A stretch of DNA of 60,250 nucleotides from an uncultured Bacteroidota bacterium (GCA_903906365.1 CAIVKC010000008.1:1-60250), one strand, 5' to 3'; positions 45,271 through 54,466 are shown, numbered from the stretch's first letter. Notes: generated by a model from the letters alone, not told the origin. Numbers and translations are program-made.

Positions 45271-46031
45271 TTTGCCCGCACGGGCGTCTGGCTTCCAAAA
45301 TAAAAAGGAATTTACCTTTTCCCGGATTTATGTTTGGATATGGGACCGGGTTACCGGTGCCTGGACGGTTCATTTTGTTCTGACAGGTAATATTGTTTTT
45401 ACGGTCCCATTGAATATCCGATAGCGGGTAATGACGACTATTTTGTCTTTTCAACAGGGGAGTGGTATTGCACTGGGGCATGGGGCATTGCCCTTTCCAT
45501 CAATAGATACTGATCTCGCGGCATCAATTAGCATGCCACTGGCTTGGTTAATTTCAAATCGGCAAAAGTAGAAACATCGATGAAGTCAGACTGGAATTCC
45601 AGGTAAATGTTGTTCTCATTGCCCGGTGGATAGACTGAACAATCCTGTCAGTGATAACAATGAGTAACTGCAGACTCCCCACCTAATTCCTGGACGATAT
45701 CCCCACATAATACGGATTTGCCAGATCGTAATTATGGGGGGTAATCAGCATGATTTTCGAAAACCCCTACCGTGATCATTTCATTTTAAACAAGACAGTC
45801 AGATAATTTTTTTCTTTAATTTTCCGGAACCAGGAGCACATAGATCCTCTCATGTTTGGTTGGCTTTGAGGCAGGCTTTGGCAGGATACCCTGCCTATGG
45901 GTGGGTAATGAGGGGATGAAGCGACGGGGAAGATATTGGTAAAAGAAGACCACCTTAATTGTGATATGAATTAGAGATGGACTGAAGCAATAATAATTGA
46001 TAAAACAGGTCGATAAACCCATAATAGTCGG
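45271..46031. other. 761-base region without an intact gene; possible remnant of a decayed gene
   Basis: No ORF here has a credible product. On the minus strand two adjacent short frames read like protein: ATG at 45751 to a TAG at 45683 (MLITPHNYDLANPYYVGISS...), and in another frame 45647-45528 (...YPPGNENNIYLEF, DFIDVSTFADLKLTKP, then a stop). Together they could be the C-terminal part of one gene broken by a stop and a frameshift. I do not recognise the family. Confidence 0.25.
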
Positions 46032-46889
46032 ATGGATATTTTTACAGGAAGTTCTCAAATCGAGGTTAAGGATACAATAATCGGGGTATCATTTCCTGTG
46101 CTGTTACATTACCCGACCATCCAGCCTTCTTCAGAAACGGCATTTGGTCCTTATGTGATGGACGTTTCTACAGATGCCCCTGTCATGGAGGGGCAATTCC
46201 CCCTGGTGGTTATTTCACATGGCAATGGCGGCTCCCATCTGCTTTACAGGACAATCAGTACCTATCTGGCCAGGCGGGGGTACATTGTAGCCATGCCTGA
46301 GCATTATGGTAACAACCGCCATGAAAATCACCTGGCTGAAACCATTGAAAACCTGAAATACAGGCCAAGGCATGTGAGTTTGACCATCGATTCGTTGCTT
46401 GAATCCAAACCATGGCAGAACAGCATGGCTTCGGGAAAAGTAGCCGTAATCGGGCATTCCATGGGGGGATACACCGCCCTGGCCCTGGCCGGCGCCATAC
46501 CCCGCACCCGGGAGGGAAAGCTGATAGAAGTCTCAGCCGATCCCAGGGTGAAGGCACTTGTATTACTGGCTCCGGGCACTGGGTGGTTTTGGAATTCCAT
46601 GGATAATGTCAACATACCGATATTGATGTTGACTGCGGAATTTGATGCCGTAACTCCGGCATGGAATGCCGGAGTGGTAATGGAAAGTATTCCTGATAAA
46701 ACACTGCTAACTTCCAGGATGATTAAGGATGCCGGACATTTTTCCTTCCTGAGTCCTTTTCCTGCATCCATGAAAAACCCCCATTTCCTGCCTTCCACTG
46801 ACCCCCATGGATTTGACAGGGAGGAATTTCACAGAAAACTTCCCGCCGAAATCCTGGGTTTTCTGCAAGAAAAGTTAGGCGGGAGCTGA
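46032..46889 (+). CDS. Alpha/beta hydrolase (platelet-activating-factor-acetylhydrolase / dienelactone hydrolase-like)
   Basis: 285 residues without a signal peptide, so probably cytosolic. Oxyanion-hole motif VVISHGNGGS, nucleophile elbow GHSMGG with Ser143, the acid in ILMLTAEFDAVTP and the base in IKDAGHFSF form a complete catalytic triad. Such enzymes hydrolyse small esters or related bonds; the substrate is unknown. It stands alone between two gene-poor stretches. A perfect 10-base inverted repeat lies inside the coding region at 46653-46675. Confidence 0.85.
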   Translation: MDIFTGSSQIEVKDTIIGVSFPVLLHYPTIQPSSETAFGPYVMDVSTDAPVMEGQFPLVVISHGNGGSHLLYRTISTYLARRGYIVAMPEHYGNNRHENHLAETIENLKYRPRHVSLTIDSLLESKPWQNSMASGKVAVIGHSMGGYTALALAGAIPRTREGKLIEVSADPRVKALVLLAPGTGWFWNSMDNVNIPILMLTAEFDAVTPAWNAGVVMESIPDKTLLTSRMIKDAGHFSFLSPFPASMKNPHFLPSTDPHGFDREEFHRKLPAEILGFLQEKLGGS

Positions 46890-47134
46890 GCGGATGAACG
46901 GCCAGGCCTGTTTGCTTGTTGGTATTTGACGCTGCTGATTATCGCATGCTTAAGATAATTGCGGTTGTAATTATGCACAATAATATTATTGCCATCCTCT
47001 ACTCAAATTAAGATATATACTACCCAAGGGCAAGTAAAGAATGAAAAGTATCCAGCAAAGTCTATGTTGAATTGGATTTTCGGTTGGCAATAGATAAGAT
47101 GGGTTGCTCGGTGGGTGGCGTTTTAAAGGAAGGT
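46890..47134. other. Intergenic region between the hydrolase gene and the tRNA-Glu terminator
   Basis: I see no gene, hairpin or convincing promoter in this AT-rich stretch. Confidence 0.4.
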
Positions 47135-47169
47135 AAAAAAAAAGACATCAGTAAAAACCTGATGTCTTT
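47135..47169 (-). terminator. Rho-independent terminator of tRNA-Glu
   Basis: On the minus strand AAAGACATCAG pairs perfectly with CTGATGTCTTT (11 bp) around a 7-base loop and continues into an uninterrupted T run. It starts 8 bases after the tRNA 3' end. Confidence 0.88.
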
Positions 47170-47177
47170 CTCCATTG

Positions 47178-47249
47178 TACCGCGTAGGGGAATCGAACCC
47201 CTCATTCGTCCGTGAAAGGGACGCGTCTTAACCGATTGACCAACGCGGC
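47178..47249 (-). tRNA. tRNA-Glu (anticodon UUC)
   Basis: 72 bases on the minus strand. Acceptor stem GCCGCGT/ACGCGGT, D arm GTC...GAC with the conserved GG in the loop, anticodon stem CGTCC/GGACG with loop CTTTCAC (anticodon TTC), T arm AGGGG-TTCGATT-CCCCT, discriminator A. CCA is not encoded. The variable loop is short (class I). It reads glutamate codons in translation and also supplies haem synthesis if the bacterium uses the C5 pathway. Confidence 0.95.
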
Positions 47250-47291
47250 GTTCTACGCTGTAGCCTTACGCCTTTTCTTGCGAAAGGAGTG

Positions 47292-47323
47292 CAAAGATAT
47301 AGGCATAGCCAAAATCTGCCAAA
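47292..47323 (-). promoter_or_regulatory. Promoter of tRNA-Glu
   Basis: Minus strand: TTTG (47320-47323), 20 bases, TATCTTTG (47292-47299), a perfect match on both boxes. The sequence from the -7 box onward, CTTTGCACTCC, is the same as at the third rRNA promoter (59579-59589). Confidence 0.75.
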
Positions 47324-47512
47324 TTTTTTACGACTGTTTTGGTGTTTTTGCCATCCTGCAGCGGAATTTCAACGGTATTTATTGCCAAAATGAATTACCG
47401 GAGTCTCCCCTAACCGGTAGGCTGCTGTGGGAGGTAACCAAAAAATTACATAAGAAACCCCTTCAATATTGTAACTTCGCATCCTTAAATTTAAAAATCA
47501 AATTGTTTAGCT

Positions 47513-48526
47513 ATGAGCACAGTTAAAGTTGCAATTAATGGTTTTGGCCGTATCGGGCGTCTGGTATATCGCCAGATATACAAAATGGAGGGCATTGACG
47601 TAGTGGCGATCAATGATCTGACCAGCCCTAAAGTCCTGGCACACCTGCTTAAATATGACAGTGCTCAGGGACGTTTTGATGCTGAAGTGAAATCTACGGA
47701 AGATACCATCATCGTAAACGGTGAGGTTGTTAAGATATATGCACAAAAGGACCCTTCCCAGATTCCATGGGGAGAGTATGGTGTGGATGTGGTCATTGAG
47801 AGTACCGGATTTTTTACGGACAAGGACAAAGCAGCCGCACATCTGAAAGCCGGGGCAAAACGGGTCGTTATTTCCGCACCCGCCACCGGTGATCTCAAGA
47901 CCGTGGTATTCAACGTGAACCATGGAATACTGGATGGCAGCGAGACTATTATTTCCTGCGCTTCCTGCACAACCAACTGCCTGGCCCCCATGGCAAAAGT
48001 GCTCCAGGACAATTATGGTATTGTTTCCGGGCTGATGACCACCATTCATGCCTATACCAATGACCAGAATACCCTGGATGCGCCCCATCCCAAAGGCGAC
48101 CTTCGCAGGGCAAGGGCTGCGGCTGCCAATATTGTTCCCAATTCCACCGGTGCAGCCAAGGCCATTGGTCTGGTACTGCCGGAATTAAAGGGTAAACTGG
48201 ACGGCAGCGCCCAGCGCGTGCCGGTGATTACCGGTTCCTTGACGGAGCTGACCAGTATTCTGGGAAAGAAGGTTACTGCAGAGGAGATCAATGCAAAAAT
48301 GAAGGCTTCCTCCAATGAAAGCTTTGGATATACAGAAGACGAGATTGTGAGTTCCGATGTGGTCGGCACCCATTATGGTTCCCTTTTTGATGCCACGCAG
48401 ACCAAGGTGTTAACGGTTGGGGATACCCAGATTGTAAGGACCGTCAGCTGGTACGATAATGAAATGAGCTATGTGAGCCAGCTGGTTCGCACCGTACATT
48501 ACTTCGCAAGTCTGATTTCCAAATAA
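47513..48526 (+). CDS. gapA: Glyceraldehyde-3-phosphate dehydrogenase, type I
   Basis: 337 residues. Converts glyceraldehyde 3-phosphate, NAD and phosphate to 1,3-bisphosphoglycerate in glycolysis and back in gluconeogenesis. NAD-binding GFGRIGR at 10-16, catalytic Cys152 in SCASCTTNC, the base in TTIHAYT at about 179 and the closing WYDNEMSY motif are all intact. The gene immediately downstream, after a strong terminator, is pgk, the next enzyme of the pathway; the terminator implies that they can be expressed separately. Confidence 0.97.
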   Translation: MSTVKVAINGFGRIGRLVYRQIYKMEGIDVVAINDLTSPKVLAHLLKYDSAQGRFDAEVKSTEDTIIVNGEVVKIYAQKDPSQIPWGEYGVDVVIESTGFFTDKDKAAAHLKAGAKRVVISAPATGDLKTVVFNVNHGILDGSETIISCASCTTNCLAPMAKVLQDNYGIVSGLMTTIHAYTNDQNTLDAPHPKGDLRRARAAAANIVPNSTGAAKAIGLVLPELKGKLDGSAQRVPVITGSLTELTSILGKKVTAEEINAKMKASSNESFGYTEDEIVSSDVVGTHYGSLFDATQTKVLTVGDTQIVRTVSWYDNEMSYVSQLVRTVHYFASLISK

Positions 48527-48531
48527 TTACT

Positions 48532-48560
48532 AAAGCGGAACCTCCTGGTTCCGCTTTTTG
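48532..48560 (+). terminator. Rho-independent terminator after gapA
   Basis: AAAGCGGAACC pairs with GGTTCCGCTTT (11 bp) around the loop TCCT, followed by TTG and more T. It begins 6 bases after the gapA stop codon. Confidence 0.85.
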
Positions 48561-48639
48561 TTTTCCATTTAAAAGCTGTCCGGATTTGTCAGAACACCTA
48601 GTATTTTAGGATAAACCGGGTAGTTCCAAAATTCTGTAT

Positions 48640-49839
48640 ATGAGCCAGTTCAGCCAGCACAATTTTGCCAACCAGAAGGCCCTGATCAGGGTAGACTTCA
48701 ATGTTCCTCTCAACGACCAGTTCGAAATCACCGATGACAACCGGATGCGTGCCACCATCCCTACCATTGAAAAGGTGCTCCATGACGGGGGCTCTGTGAT
48801 CCTGATGTCCCATCTGGGGCGACCCAAGGATGGTCCAACCGACAAATATTCCCTCAGACACCTGGTGAAGCATCTCAGTGCCCTGCTGGGCAACGCCCCG
48901 GTGCTTTTTGCCGATGACTGTGTGGGTGATCAGGCGGTTCAGGCAGCTGCCGGTTTAAAACCTGGTGAAGTGCTGTTGCTTGAAAACCTGCGCTTTTACA
49001 AACAGGAGGAAAAAGGGGATACTGGATTTGCCCAAAAACTCGCCCGGCTCGGGGATATTTATGTCAATGACGCTTTTGGTACTGCACACCGTGCACATGC
49101 TTCCACGGCTGTGATTGCACAATTTTTCACCCCGGAAAACAGGATGTTCGGATTGCTGATGGAAGGCGAGGTCAGCAGTGCTGAAAAGGTCATGCACCAG
49201 TCCGCAAAACCCTTTGTTGCCATCATTGGCGGGGCCAAGGTTTCCGATAAGATACTTATCATTGAAAATTTGCTGGAAAGAGCTACCGATATCATCATTG
49301 GCGGGGGAATGGCCTATACTTTCATGAAGGCCGAAGGCGGCAGGATCGGCAATTCCCTTTGTGAGGAGGACCGTCTGCAAACAGCCCTGGATCTGCTTAA
49401 AAAAGCCGAGGCCAAAGGAGTCTGTATCCACCTTCCGGCTGATTCTGTCATCGCCGATCAATTTGATGCATCCGCCAATACCTCCACTGCACCCAGCAAT
49501 AATATTCCTGATGGCTGGATGGGCCTGGATATTGGAGAAAACGCCTGCGAGCAGTTTTCCAATGTCATAAGCCGGTCAAAGACCATTCTCTGGAATGGAC
49601 CCATGGGGGTTTTTGAAATGCAGAAATTTCAACATGGAACCAGGGCCATTGCCACGGCGATTGCCCATGCCACCGAGCGGGGTGCCTTTTCCCTGGTGGG
49701 CGGCGGGGATTCCGTGGCCGCTGTTAACCAGTTTGGCTTTGCAGATAAGGTCAGCTATGTCTCCACCGGCGGTGGTGCGTTGCTGGAATATTTTGAAGGC
49801 AAAGTACTGCCAGGCATCGCTGCCATTAAAGACCAGTAG
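48640..49839 (+). CDS. pgk: Phosphoglycerate kinase
   Basis: 399 residues, full length. Transfers phosphate between 1,3-bisphosphoglycerate and ADP. Substrate-binding [24 protein letters not shown], the basic patch near [14 protein letters not shown] and [13 protein letters not shown], the hinge, and the nucleotide-binding [20 protein letters not shown] and GGGDSVAAV motifs are all present. Pairs functionally with gapA upstream. Converges with the oxidoreductase gene at 49878. Confidence 0.97.
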   Translation: MSQFSQHNFANQKALIRVDFNVPLNDQFEITDDNRMRATIPTIEKVLHDGGSVILMSHLGRPKDGPTDKYSLRHLVKHLSALLGNAPVLFADDCVGDQAVQAAAGLKPGEVLLLENLRFYKQEEKGDTGFAQKLARLGDIYVNDAFGTAHRAHASTAVIAQFFTPENRMFGLLMEGEVSSAEKVMHQSAKPFVAIIGGAKVSDKILIIENLLERATDIIIGGGMAYTFMKAEGGRIGNSLCEEDRLQTALDLLKKAEAKGVCIHLPADSVIADQFDASANTSTAPSNNIPDGWMGLDIGENACEQFSNVISRSKTILWNGPMGVFEMQKFQHGTRAIATAIAHATERGAFSLVGGGDSVAAVNQFGFADKVSYVSTGGGALLEYFEGKVLPGIAAIKDQ

Positions 49840-49877
49840 ACCTGTTTTCTCAAATCCACTTGCCGTTTTCTTCAGAC

Positions 49878-51236
49878 TCAGTAAGTGAAAGGTTTCCCTC
49901 CGGCCATCACCTGCTGTGTACCTTCATCAAAGGTTACCTTTTCCCCCGTCCTGTAAGCGGCGTTGGTCATGATGACAGCAATGGCATGATGATAACCTGC
50001 CTCAATGGGTGCGTTTGGCTGTTTACGGCTCCTGACACATTCCATCCAGTTGCGCATATGTGCTTCCGTCAGCGGATCTCCTCCCGTATTGGCTTCTGTG
50101 GATACCTTTGATGACAGGCTGTCCAGGGACATTTCCGGGAGCAGGTTTGCCTGCATGCCCATATCCTTGGCATATCCGGCGGTGAGCCCTCCTTCCGGCG
50201 AAATTTTATTGGTATCCAGGTTCAGGGAACCTCCGTTGGAATAATAAATTTCCTTTACGTCGCCTGCCGCATTGGTTTGTCGGGAAGTAAATGTTACCTG
50301 AAAGCCTGTGGTGGGATCCTGCAGGGGACCGTAATCAAATACGGCGGTCATGGTGTCGGCATTCTTTCTGCCATCCTTCCATACATAATTACCGCCGTTT
50401 ACTGCCACGCTCCGAGGATGGGGAAGTCCGGAAAACCAGTGCACAGTATCAATTTGATGGCTCATCCACTGACCGGGAATGCCTGAGGAATAGGGCCAGA
50501 AAAGACGGAATTCCAGGTATTTTCTGGCATCAAATGGTTCATACGGCCGGTTGATCAGGTATCTTTTCCAGTCGGTATCTTCCTCTTTGAGTTGTGCGAC
50601 TAGGGAAGGCCGGCGCCAGCGGCCGGGCTGGTTTACATTCCAGGTCAGTTCAACCATGACGATGGGTCCGAAGCGCCCTGATTGCACAAAATCGGCCGCA
50701 GCCTGGTAATTGGCGCCACTCCGGCGTTGTGAACCAATCTGTACAATCCTGCCCGTTTCCTTCACTGCTTTCAGGACGGCTCGGTTATCTTCCATGGTCT
50801 CTGCCAGCGGCTTTTCCGTATAAGTGTCTTTTCCGGCTCTGACCGCATCTATGGTATGATAGGCATGCTGAAAATCCGCCGTACTGATCATAACCGCATC
50901 TATCTCCTTTATATTATAGAGTTCATCATTGTTCCTGCAGGCTGTAATGTCATGATTCATCTTTGCTTTGAGATGGGCCGCGCCTTCTTCCCTTCTTTTC
51001 TTCCAGATATCGGAAACGGCAATGATATCAAAATTCAGTTCCTTGGAGGATTTTAAAAAGGAAGGTATATGCGCACCACGGTGCCTGTCGGAAAAGCCCA
51101 CTACTCCTACTCTAACCCGGTCGTTTGAACCAAGGATGTTCCGGTAACTTTTTGCCGAGAGCCCCAAGGTTCCCAGGTAAGTGGCTGCACCGGTCATGGC
51201 GCTTTTCCTGATAAAATCCCTGCGTGAATTATTCAT
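49878..51236 (-). CDS. Gfo/Idh/MocA family oxidoreductase with Tat signal
   Basis: 452 residues. Twin-arginine signal (SRRDFIRKSAMTGAATYLG) predicts folded export with bound cofactor. NAD-binding Rossmann domain (about 38-165), with GVVGFSDRHRG in place of the ordinary GxGxxG, the conserved EKP in YTEKPLAETMEDN near residue 140, then the C-terminal alpha/beta domain (about 170-450). Periplasmic members of this family act on sugars or sugar derivatives, some by redox-neutral hydrolysis of glycosides; the substrate here is unknown. Divergent from the DUF6807 gene, which often co-occurs with such oxidoreductases in Bacteroidota. Confidence 0.9.
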   Translation of the reverse strand: MNNSRRDFIRKSAMTGAATYLGTLGLSAKSYRNILGSNDRVRVGVVGFSDRHRGAHIPSFLKSSKELNFDIIAVSDIWKKRREEGAAHLKAKMNHDITACRNNDELYNIKEIDAVMISTADFQHAYHTIDAVRAGKDTYTEKPLAETMEDNRAVLKAVKETGRIVQIGSQRRSGANYQAAADFVQSGRFGPIVMVELTWNVNQPGRWRRPSLVAQLKEEDTDWKRYLINRPYEPFDARKYLEFRLFWPYSSGIPGQWMSHQIDTVHWFSGLPHPRSVAVNGGNYVWKDGRKNADTMTAVFDYGPLQDPTTGFQVTFTSRQTNAAGDVKEIYYSNGGSLNLDTNKISPEGGLTAGYAKDMGMQANLLPEMSLDSLSSKVSTEANTGGDPLTEAHMRNWMECVRSRKQPNAPIEAGYHHAIAVIMTNAAYRTGEKVTFDEGTQQVMAGGKPFTY

Positions 51237-51433
51237 ATTGATTTTTTTTCGGGTGAAAATGATGGGATGGCTTATTCCATGGAAGCAGTTACCATCCGGT
51301 TATAATAGTAATTCATTTTTTAAAAAGCTGTTATTAAAGTTATACATTTATTAAAGACCAAACCAGTCCCCTGTCAGCCGGCCCCCTGGTCCCTTCCTGC
51401 CACCGGACTGGGCATTAAACCAAACCATATTAT

Positions 51434-52468
51434 ATGCAGCCCTATTTCCGCCTTCTGATATTGTTATTACCCTTGCGGCTCTTCAGTCAGTCTGCTGATT
51501 ATATTGAAGTGAGGGAGGTCCCCGGTTCCCAAAAGGTCCTCGTCAAGGCTTCCCATCAGCCCTTTACCGAATTTACCTATTCCGACACCCTGGAAAAGCC
51601 CGTCCTTTATCCGATCTACGCCCCGGACGGGGCGCTGGTTACCAGGGGATACCCACTGTCCCCGCGCCCCGGAGAACCAATAGACCATCCTCATCATGTT
51701 GGCCTGTGGATGAACTATGAAAATGTAAACGGGCTTGATTTCTGGAATAACTCTTTTGCCATCCCTGCCGACAGAAAGCACTTGTATGGATGGATCAGGA
51801 CCATCCGCATTCTCGAGGTCAGCAGCGGCCTGCAGGGGAGGCTGACCTATATGGCAGCCTGGGTCGATTCCCATAATGACACCCTGCTTCGTGAAACCAC
51901 CACATTTTTCTTCCGTTCCAGGGGCGGTATCCGGACCATTGACCGGGTCAGTTTCCTCACAGCAGCCCAGGATATCCTATTTCAGGATGCCAAGGATGGC
52001 CTGTTAGGACTTCGGGTAGCCCATGAACTGGAACTTCCTTCCCGGGAAAAAAGACAATATATTGATGGCAATGGCAATATTACTGACGTACAGGCCAGTC
52101 AGGATAACAGGGCGTCTGGCAATTACCTCACCAGTGAAGGCAGGCAGGGTGACAGTGCCTGGGGAACAAGGGCAGCCTGGTGTATGCTGTATGGAAAGAT
52201 TAATAGCGACAGTGTCAGTATCGTCCTGATGGACCATCCCTCCAACCCGGGGTATCCCACCTACTGGCATGCCAGGGGCTATGGTCTGTTTGCGGCCAAT
52301 CCATTGGGAGTTAAAATCTTCTCAGGCGGGAAACAGGAGCTTAATTTCAGGCTGAAAAAAAACGAACGTGCTTGTTTTCGCTACCGCATTGCCGTTGCAT
52401 CCGGCAAAAGGCCCCTTGACCGTTCATCCATTGGAAATATGGCTGCGGAATTCGCAAAAACAAAGTAG
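51434..52468 (+). CDS. DUF6807 (formerly 'PmoA family') secreted protein
   Basis: 344 residues. Signal peptide (1-18, ending LRLFSQ), then a single all-beta domain with the family hallmark HPHHVGLWMNYENVNGLDFW and later DHPSNPGYPTYWHARGYGLFAANPLG. The name 'methane oxygenase PmoA' in older annotation is wrong: there is no resemblance to the methane monooxygenase subunit. The conserved His residues suggest a metal or sugar site. Divergent partner of a Tat-exported Gfo/Idh/MocA protein, 197 bases apart, so a joint role in sugar modification is likely by context. Confidence 0.85.
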   Translation: MQPYFRLLILLLPLRLFSQSADYIEVREVPGSQKVLVKASHQPFTEFTYSDTLEKPVLYPIYAPDGALVTRGYPLSPRPGEPIDHPHHVGLWMNYENVNGLDFWNNSFAIPADRKHLYGWIRTIRILEVSSGLQGRLTYMAAWVDSHNDTLLRETTTFFFRSRGGIRTIDRVSFLTAAQDILFQDAKDGLLGLRVAHELELPSREKRQYIDGNGNITDVQASQDNRASGNYLTSEGRQGDSAWGTRAAWCMLYGKINSDSVSIVLMDHPSNPGYPTYWHARGYGLFAANPLGVKIFSGGKQELNFRLKKNERACFRYRIAVASGKRPLDRSSIGNMAAEFAKTK

Positions 52469-52491
52469 CCGTTACGTTCCTATAAATTTTG

Positions 52492-52521
52492 TTTGAGGAC
52501 AATCCAAAAGTCTTAATTTTA
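52492..52521 (+). promoter_or_regulatory. Candidate promoter of the lemA-TPM operon
   Basis: TTTG (52492-52495), 18 bases, TAATTTTA (52514-52521), seven of eight matches to TAnnTTTG. Predicted initiation about 20 bases before the ATG at 52547. Confidence 0.4.
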
Positions 52522-52546
52522 GTGAGTTAACCATAAAGAAATAAAC

Positions 52547-53122
52547 ATGCAAACAAAGAATTTAGCGCTGATTGTATTATTAGGCCTGGTAGTTATGCTC
52601 GGGTTCTGGGGTTGCAGCGGGTATAACCGGATTGTAACCGCTGACCAGGATATCAAGGGAAAATGGTCCACCGTGGAAGCACAGTTCCAGCGCAAAAAGA
52701 ATCTCTATGAAAACGTGGTCTCCACCATCAAGGGTTCTGCCAAAAATGAAGATACCACCCTGATCAAGATTGTTCAGATGCGTTCCAAAATACCCAATCT
52801 TGATCCCAACAATCCACAGACCATCAACGACGCCAACAAACAGCTTGCGCAGATGAAGCAAACCATTCTCAACATCAATGTGGAGGCTTATCCAACGCTG
52901 CAGACCACCCAGGCTTTTCGCGATTTCCAGGCCCAGATCGAAGGGACCGAAAACCGCGTAACGGTGGCCATCAGGGACTGGTCTGATGCGGTTCAGAATT
53001 ATAATGTCCTGGTTGTCCGTTTTCCCGGCAGGATCCTGGCTTCCCTATTCGGATACCATGAAAAACCTTTCTTCAAATCAGATGAAGGGGCAAAAGATAC
53101 CAAGGTCGATTTTGGCAGTTAA
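52547..53122 (+). CDS. lemA: LemA family protein
   Basis: 191 residues. One N-terminal membrane helix with a possible lipobox (FWGC), then a four-helix-bundle domain: YNRIVTADQDIKGKWSTVEAQFQRKKNLYENVVSTIKG is the LemA signature, and WSDAVQNYNVLVVRFPGRI closes it. LemA proteins are membrane-anchored with most of the chain in the periplasm or cytosol depending on species; their role is unsettled. In many Bacteroidota the gene is followed, as here, by TPM-domain genes, 20 bases downstream. Confidence 0.93.
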   Translation: MQTKNLALIVLLGLVVMLGFWGCSGYNRIVTADQDIKGKWSTVEAQFQRKKNLYENVVSTIKGSAKNEDTTLIKIVQMRSKIPNLDPNNPQTINDANKQLAQMKQTILNINVEAYPTLQTTQAFRDFQAQIEGTENRVTVAIRDWSDAVQNYNVLVVRFPGRILASLFGYHEKPFFKSDEGAKDTKVDFGS

Positions 53123-53142
53123 CCGAACATACAAACTTTTAC

Positions 53143-53604
53143 GTGCGTTTATTTTCCATTCTTCGATCAAACTCTTTTTTTTCTGCCTCTGAGCAGCAGA
53201 AAATTGTGGCTGCCATCGGTCATGCCGAAAAACAGACCAGCGGAGAAATCCGGGTCTACGTGGAAAGCCGGTGCCGCTATGTTAATCCCCTGGACAGGGC
53301 AGCGGAAGTTTTTATGAGCCTGAAAATGGAGGATACAAAGGCACGCAACGCCGTGCTGGTCTATATCGCCCTTAAAGACAGGCAGCTGGCTGTTTATGGC
53401 GATAAAGGCATCCATGAAAAGGTTGGTAACAGCTTCTGGAACGAAAAGGTCCGGGAGATGCTCTCCCACTTTAACCGTAAAAATTATGCCCAAGGACTGG
53501 TGAGCATCATACTCCAGGTAGGCGAAGCCCTGCGGCTGCATTTCCCCTATGACGGGGCCACAGATATTAATGAATTACCTGACGACATTGTGTTTGGAAG
53601 ATAA
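53143..53604 (+). CDS. TPM-domain protein (short, without membrane helix)
   Basis: 153 residues from a GTG start. A TPM fold: FSASEQQKIVAAIGHAEKQTSGEIRVYVESRC, ARNAVLVYIALKDRQLAVYGDKGIHEKVG and the closing LVSIILQVGEALRLHFP. Characterised TPM proteins are metal-binding, and a plant one has weak phosphatase activity and assists photosystem II repair. It lies between lemA and the longer TPM gene, with 20- and 16-base gaps, so the three are an operon. Confidence 0.88.
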   Translation: MRLFSILRSNSFFSASEQQKIVAAIGHAEKQTSGEIRVYVESRCRYVNPLDRAAEVFMSLKMEDTKARNAVLVYIALKDRQLAVYGDKGIHEKVGNSFWNEKVREMLSHFNRKNYAQGLVSIILQVGEALRLHFPYDGATDINELPDDIVFGR

Positions 53605-53620
53605 ACCCGTGATAATTTTC

Positions 53621-54400
53621 ATGAAGAAAGCCGCGTTTTTTGTATACCTACTTTTTTTTACGGTGGTTATGGCCCGTGGCCAGGAAATTCCGCCCAAACC
53701 CAACCCGCCCCGGCTTGTCAATGACATTTCCCATGTTATGACGCCCGACCAGGTCAGCGCACTGGAAAGCAAGTTGGTAGCCTATGATGACAGCACATCC
53801 GTCCAGATCGCCATTGTGACTGTTCCCAGCATCGGGGATATAGCGCCCCAAGACTATGCACTGAAGATCCTGCGTGATTGGGGGGTAGGCAATAAAAAAA
53901 CCAATAACGGGATGGTGATCCTGGCTGTGACCAATGCCGGAGAGCATAAAGTTTTCATTGCAACGGGGTACGGCATGGAAGGTTCTGTACCGGATATCAT
54001 AGCCAAACAGATTGTCGATAATGAAATCCTTCCAAGTTTTAAAAAAGGGGATTATTACAGCGGATTTGACCATGCCGCAGATGCCATTATCAAGGCTGCG
54101 GCCGGAGAATACAAGGCTCCTGCCGGTTACAGGAAAAACAAAGGCGGGGGCGGCGGAGGAAGTATCCTGGGCATCATCATTATAATATTTATCATCCTGC
54201 TGCTCGTGTCAAGAGGCGGCGGCGGCGGTGGCGGACTTTTCAGCGGCTCCGGCATGCTCCCCTGGATCCTGGCCTCGATGCTCAACGACGGAGGCGGACG
54301 GGGTGGCGGCGGCTGGTCAGGTGGCGGCGGCGGAGGTGGCGGATTCGGCGGATTCGGAGGCGGCAGCGGCGGCGGCGGGGGAGCCGGCGGCAGCTGGTAA
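53621..54400 (+). CDS. YgcG-like TPM-domain membrane protein with glycine-rich tail
   Basis: 259 residues from the ATG at 53621; the frame is open to 53549, but only this start gives a proper signal peptide (MKKAAFFVYLLFFTVVMARGQ). Periplasmic TPM domain (about 25-165: VNDISHVMTPDQVSALESKL, ATGYGMEGSVPDIIAKQIVD), one membrane helix (about 190-207) and a tail of Gly-rich repeats with Phe and Trp, ending GGSW. That layout is the norm for YgcG. Third gene of lemA-TPM-TPM; role unknown, envelope maintenance by inference. Confidence 0.9.
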   Translation: MKKAAFFVYLLFFTVVMARGQEIPPKPNPPRLVNDISHVMTPDQVSALESKLVAYDDSTSVQIAIVTVPSIGDIAPQDYALKILRDWGVGNKKTNNGMVILAVTNAGEHKVFIATGYGMEGSVPDIIAKQIVDNEILPSFKKGDYYSGFDHAADAIIKAAAGEYKAPAGYRKNKGGGGGGSILGIIIIIFIILLLVSRGGGGGGGLFSGSGMLPWILASMLNDGGGRGGGGWSGGGGGGGGFGGFGGGSGGGGGAGGSW

Positions 54401-54426
54401 TCCTATTCCAAATGCCCACACCCCTG

Positions 54427-54466
54427 CATTAAAAAAGTCATCCCCATCAGGATGACTTTTTTAATG
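54427..54466. terminator. Bidirectional terminator between the TPM operon and the M1 peptidase gene
   Basis: A 17-base perfect inverted repeat (CATTAAAAAAGTCATCC and its complement) around a 6-base loop. It has A6 on one side and T6 on the other, so it works in both directions between these convergent genes. Confidence 0.9.

Noticed and set aside
45273-45285. GCCCG/CGGGC inverted repeat after the permease stop as a terminator
   Set aside because: The loop would be only 2-4 bases and there is no T run.
45816-46058. Minus-strand 80-codon frame before the alpha/beta hydrolase
   Set aside because: No family features, overlaps the hydrolase start, and its reading has no relation to the two remnant-like frames nearby.
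47212-47526. Plus-strand 104-codon frame across tRNA-Glu and into gapA
   Set aside because: It overlaps a certain tRNA and its promoter and the gapA start; the product has no protein-like pattern.
51434-52468. Methane monooxygenase subunit (PmoA) annotation
   Set aside because: The protein is secreted, all-beta and matches DUF6807; it has no membrane helices or other features of particulate methane monooxygenase.
54150-54397. Gly-rich repeat of the YgcG-like protein as a tandem-repeat element
   Set aside because: Its GGCGGC-type repetition is explained by the normal Gly-rich tail of this protein family.
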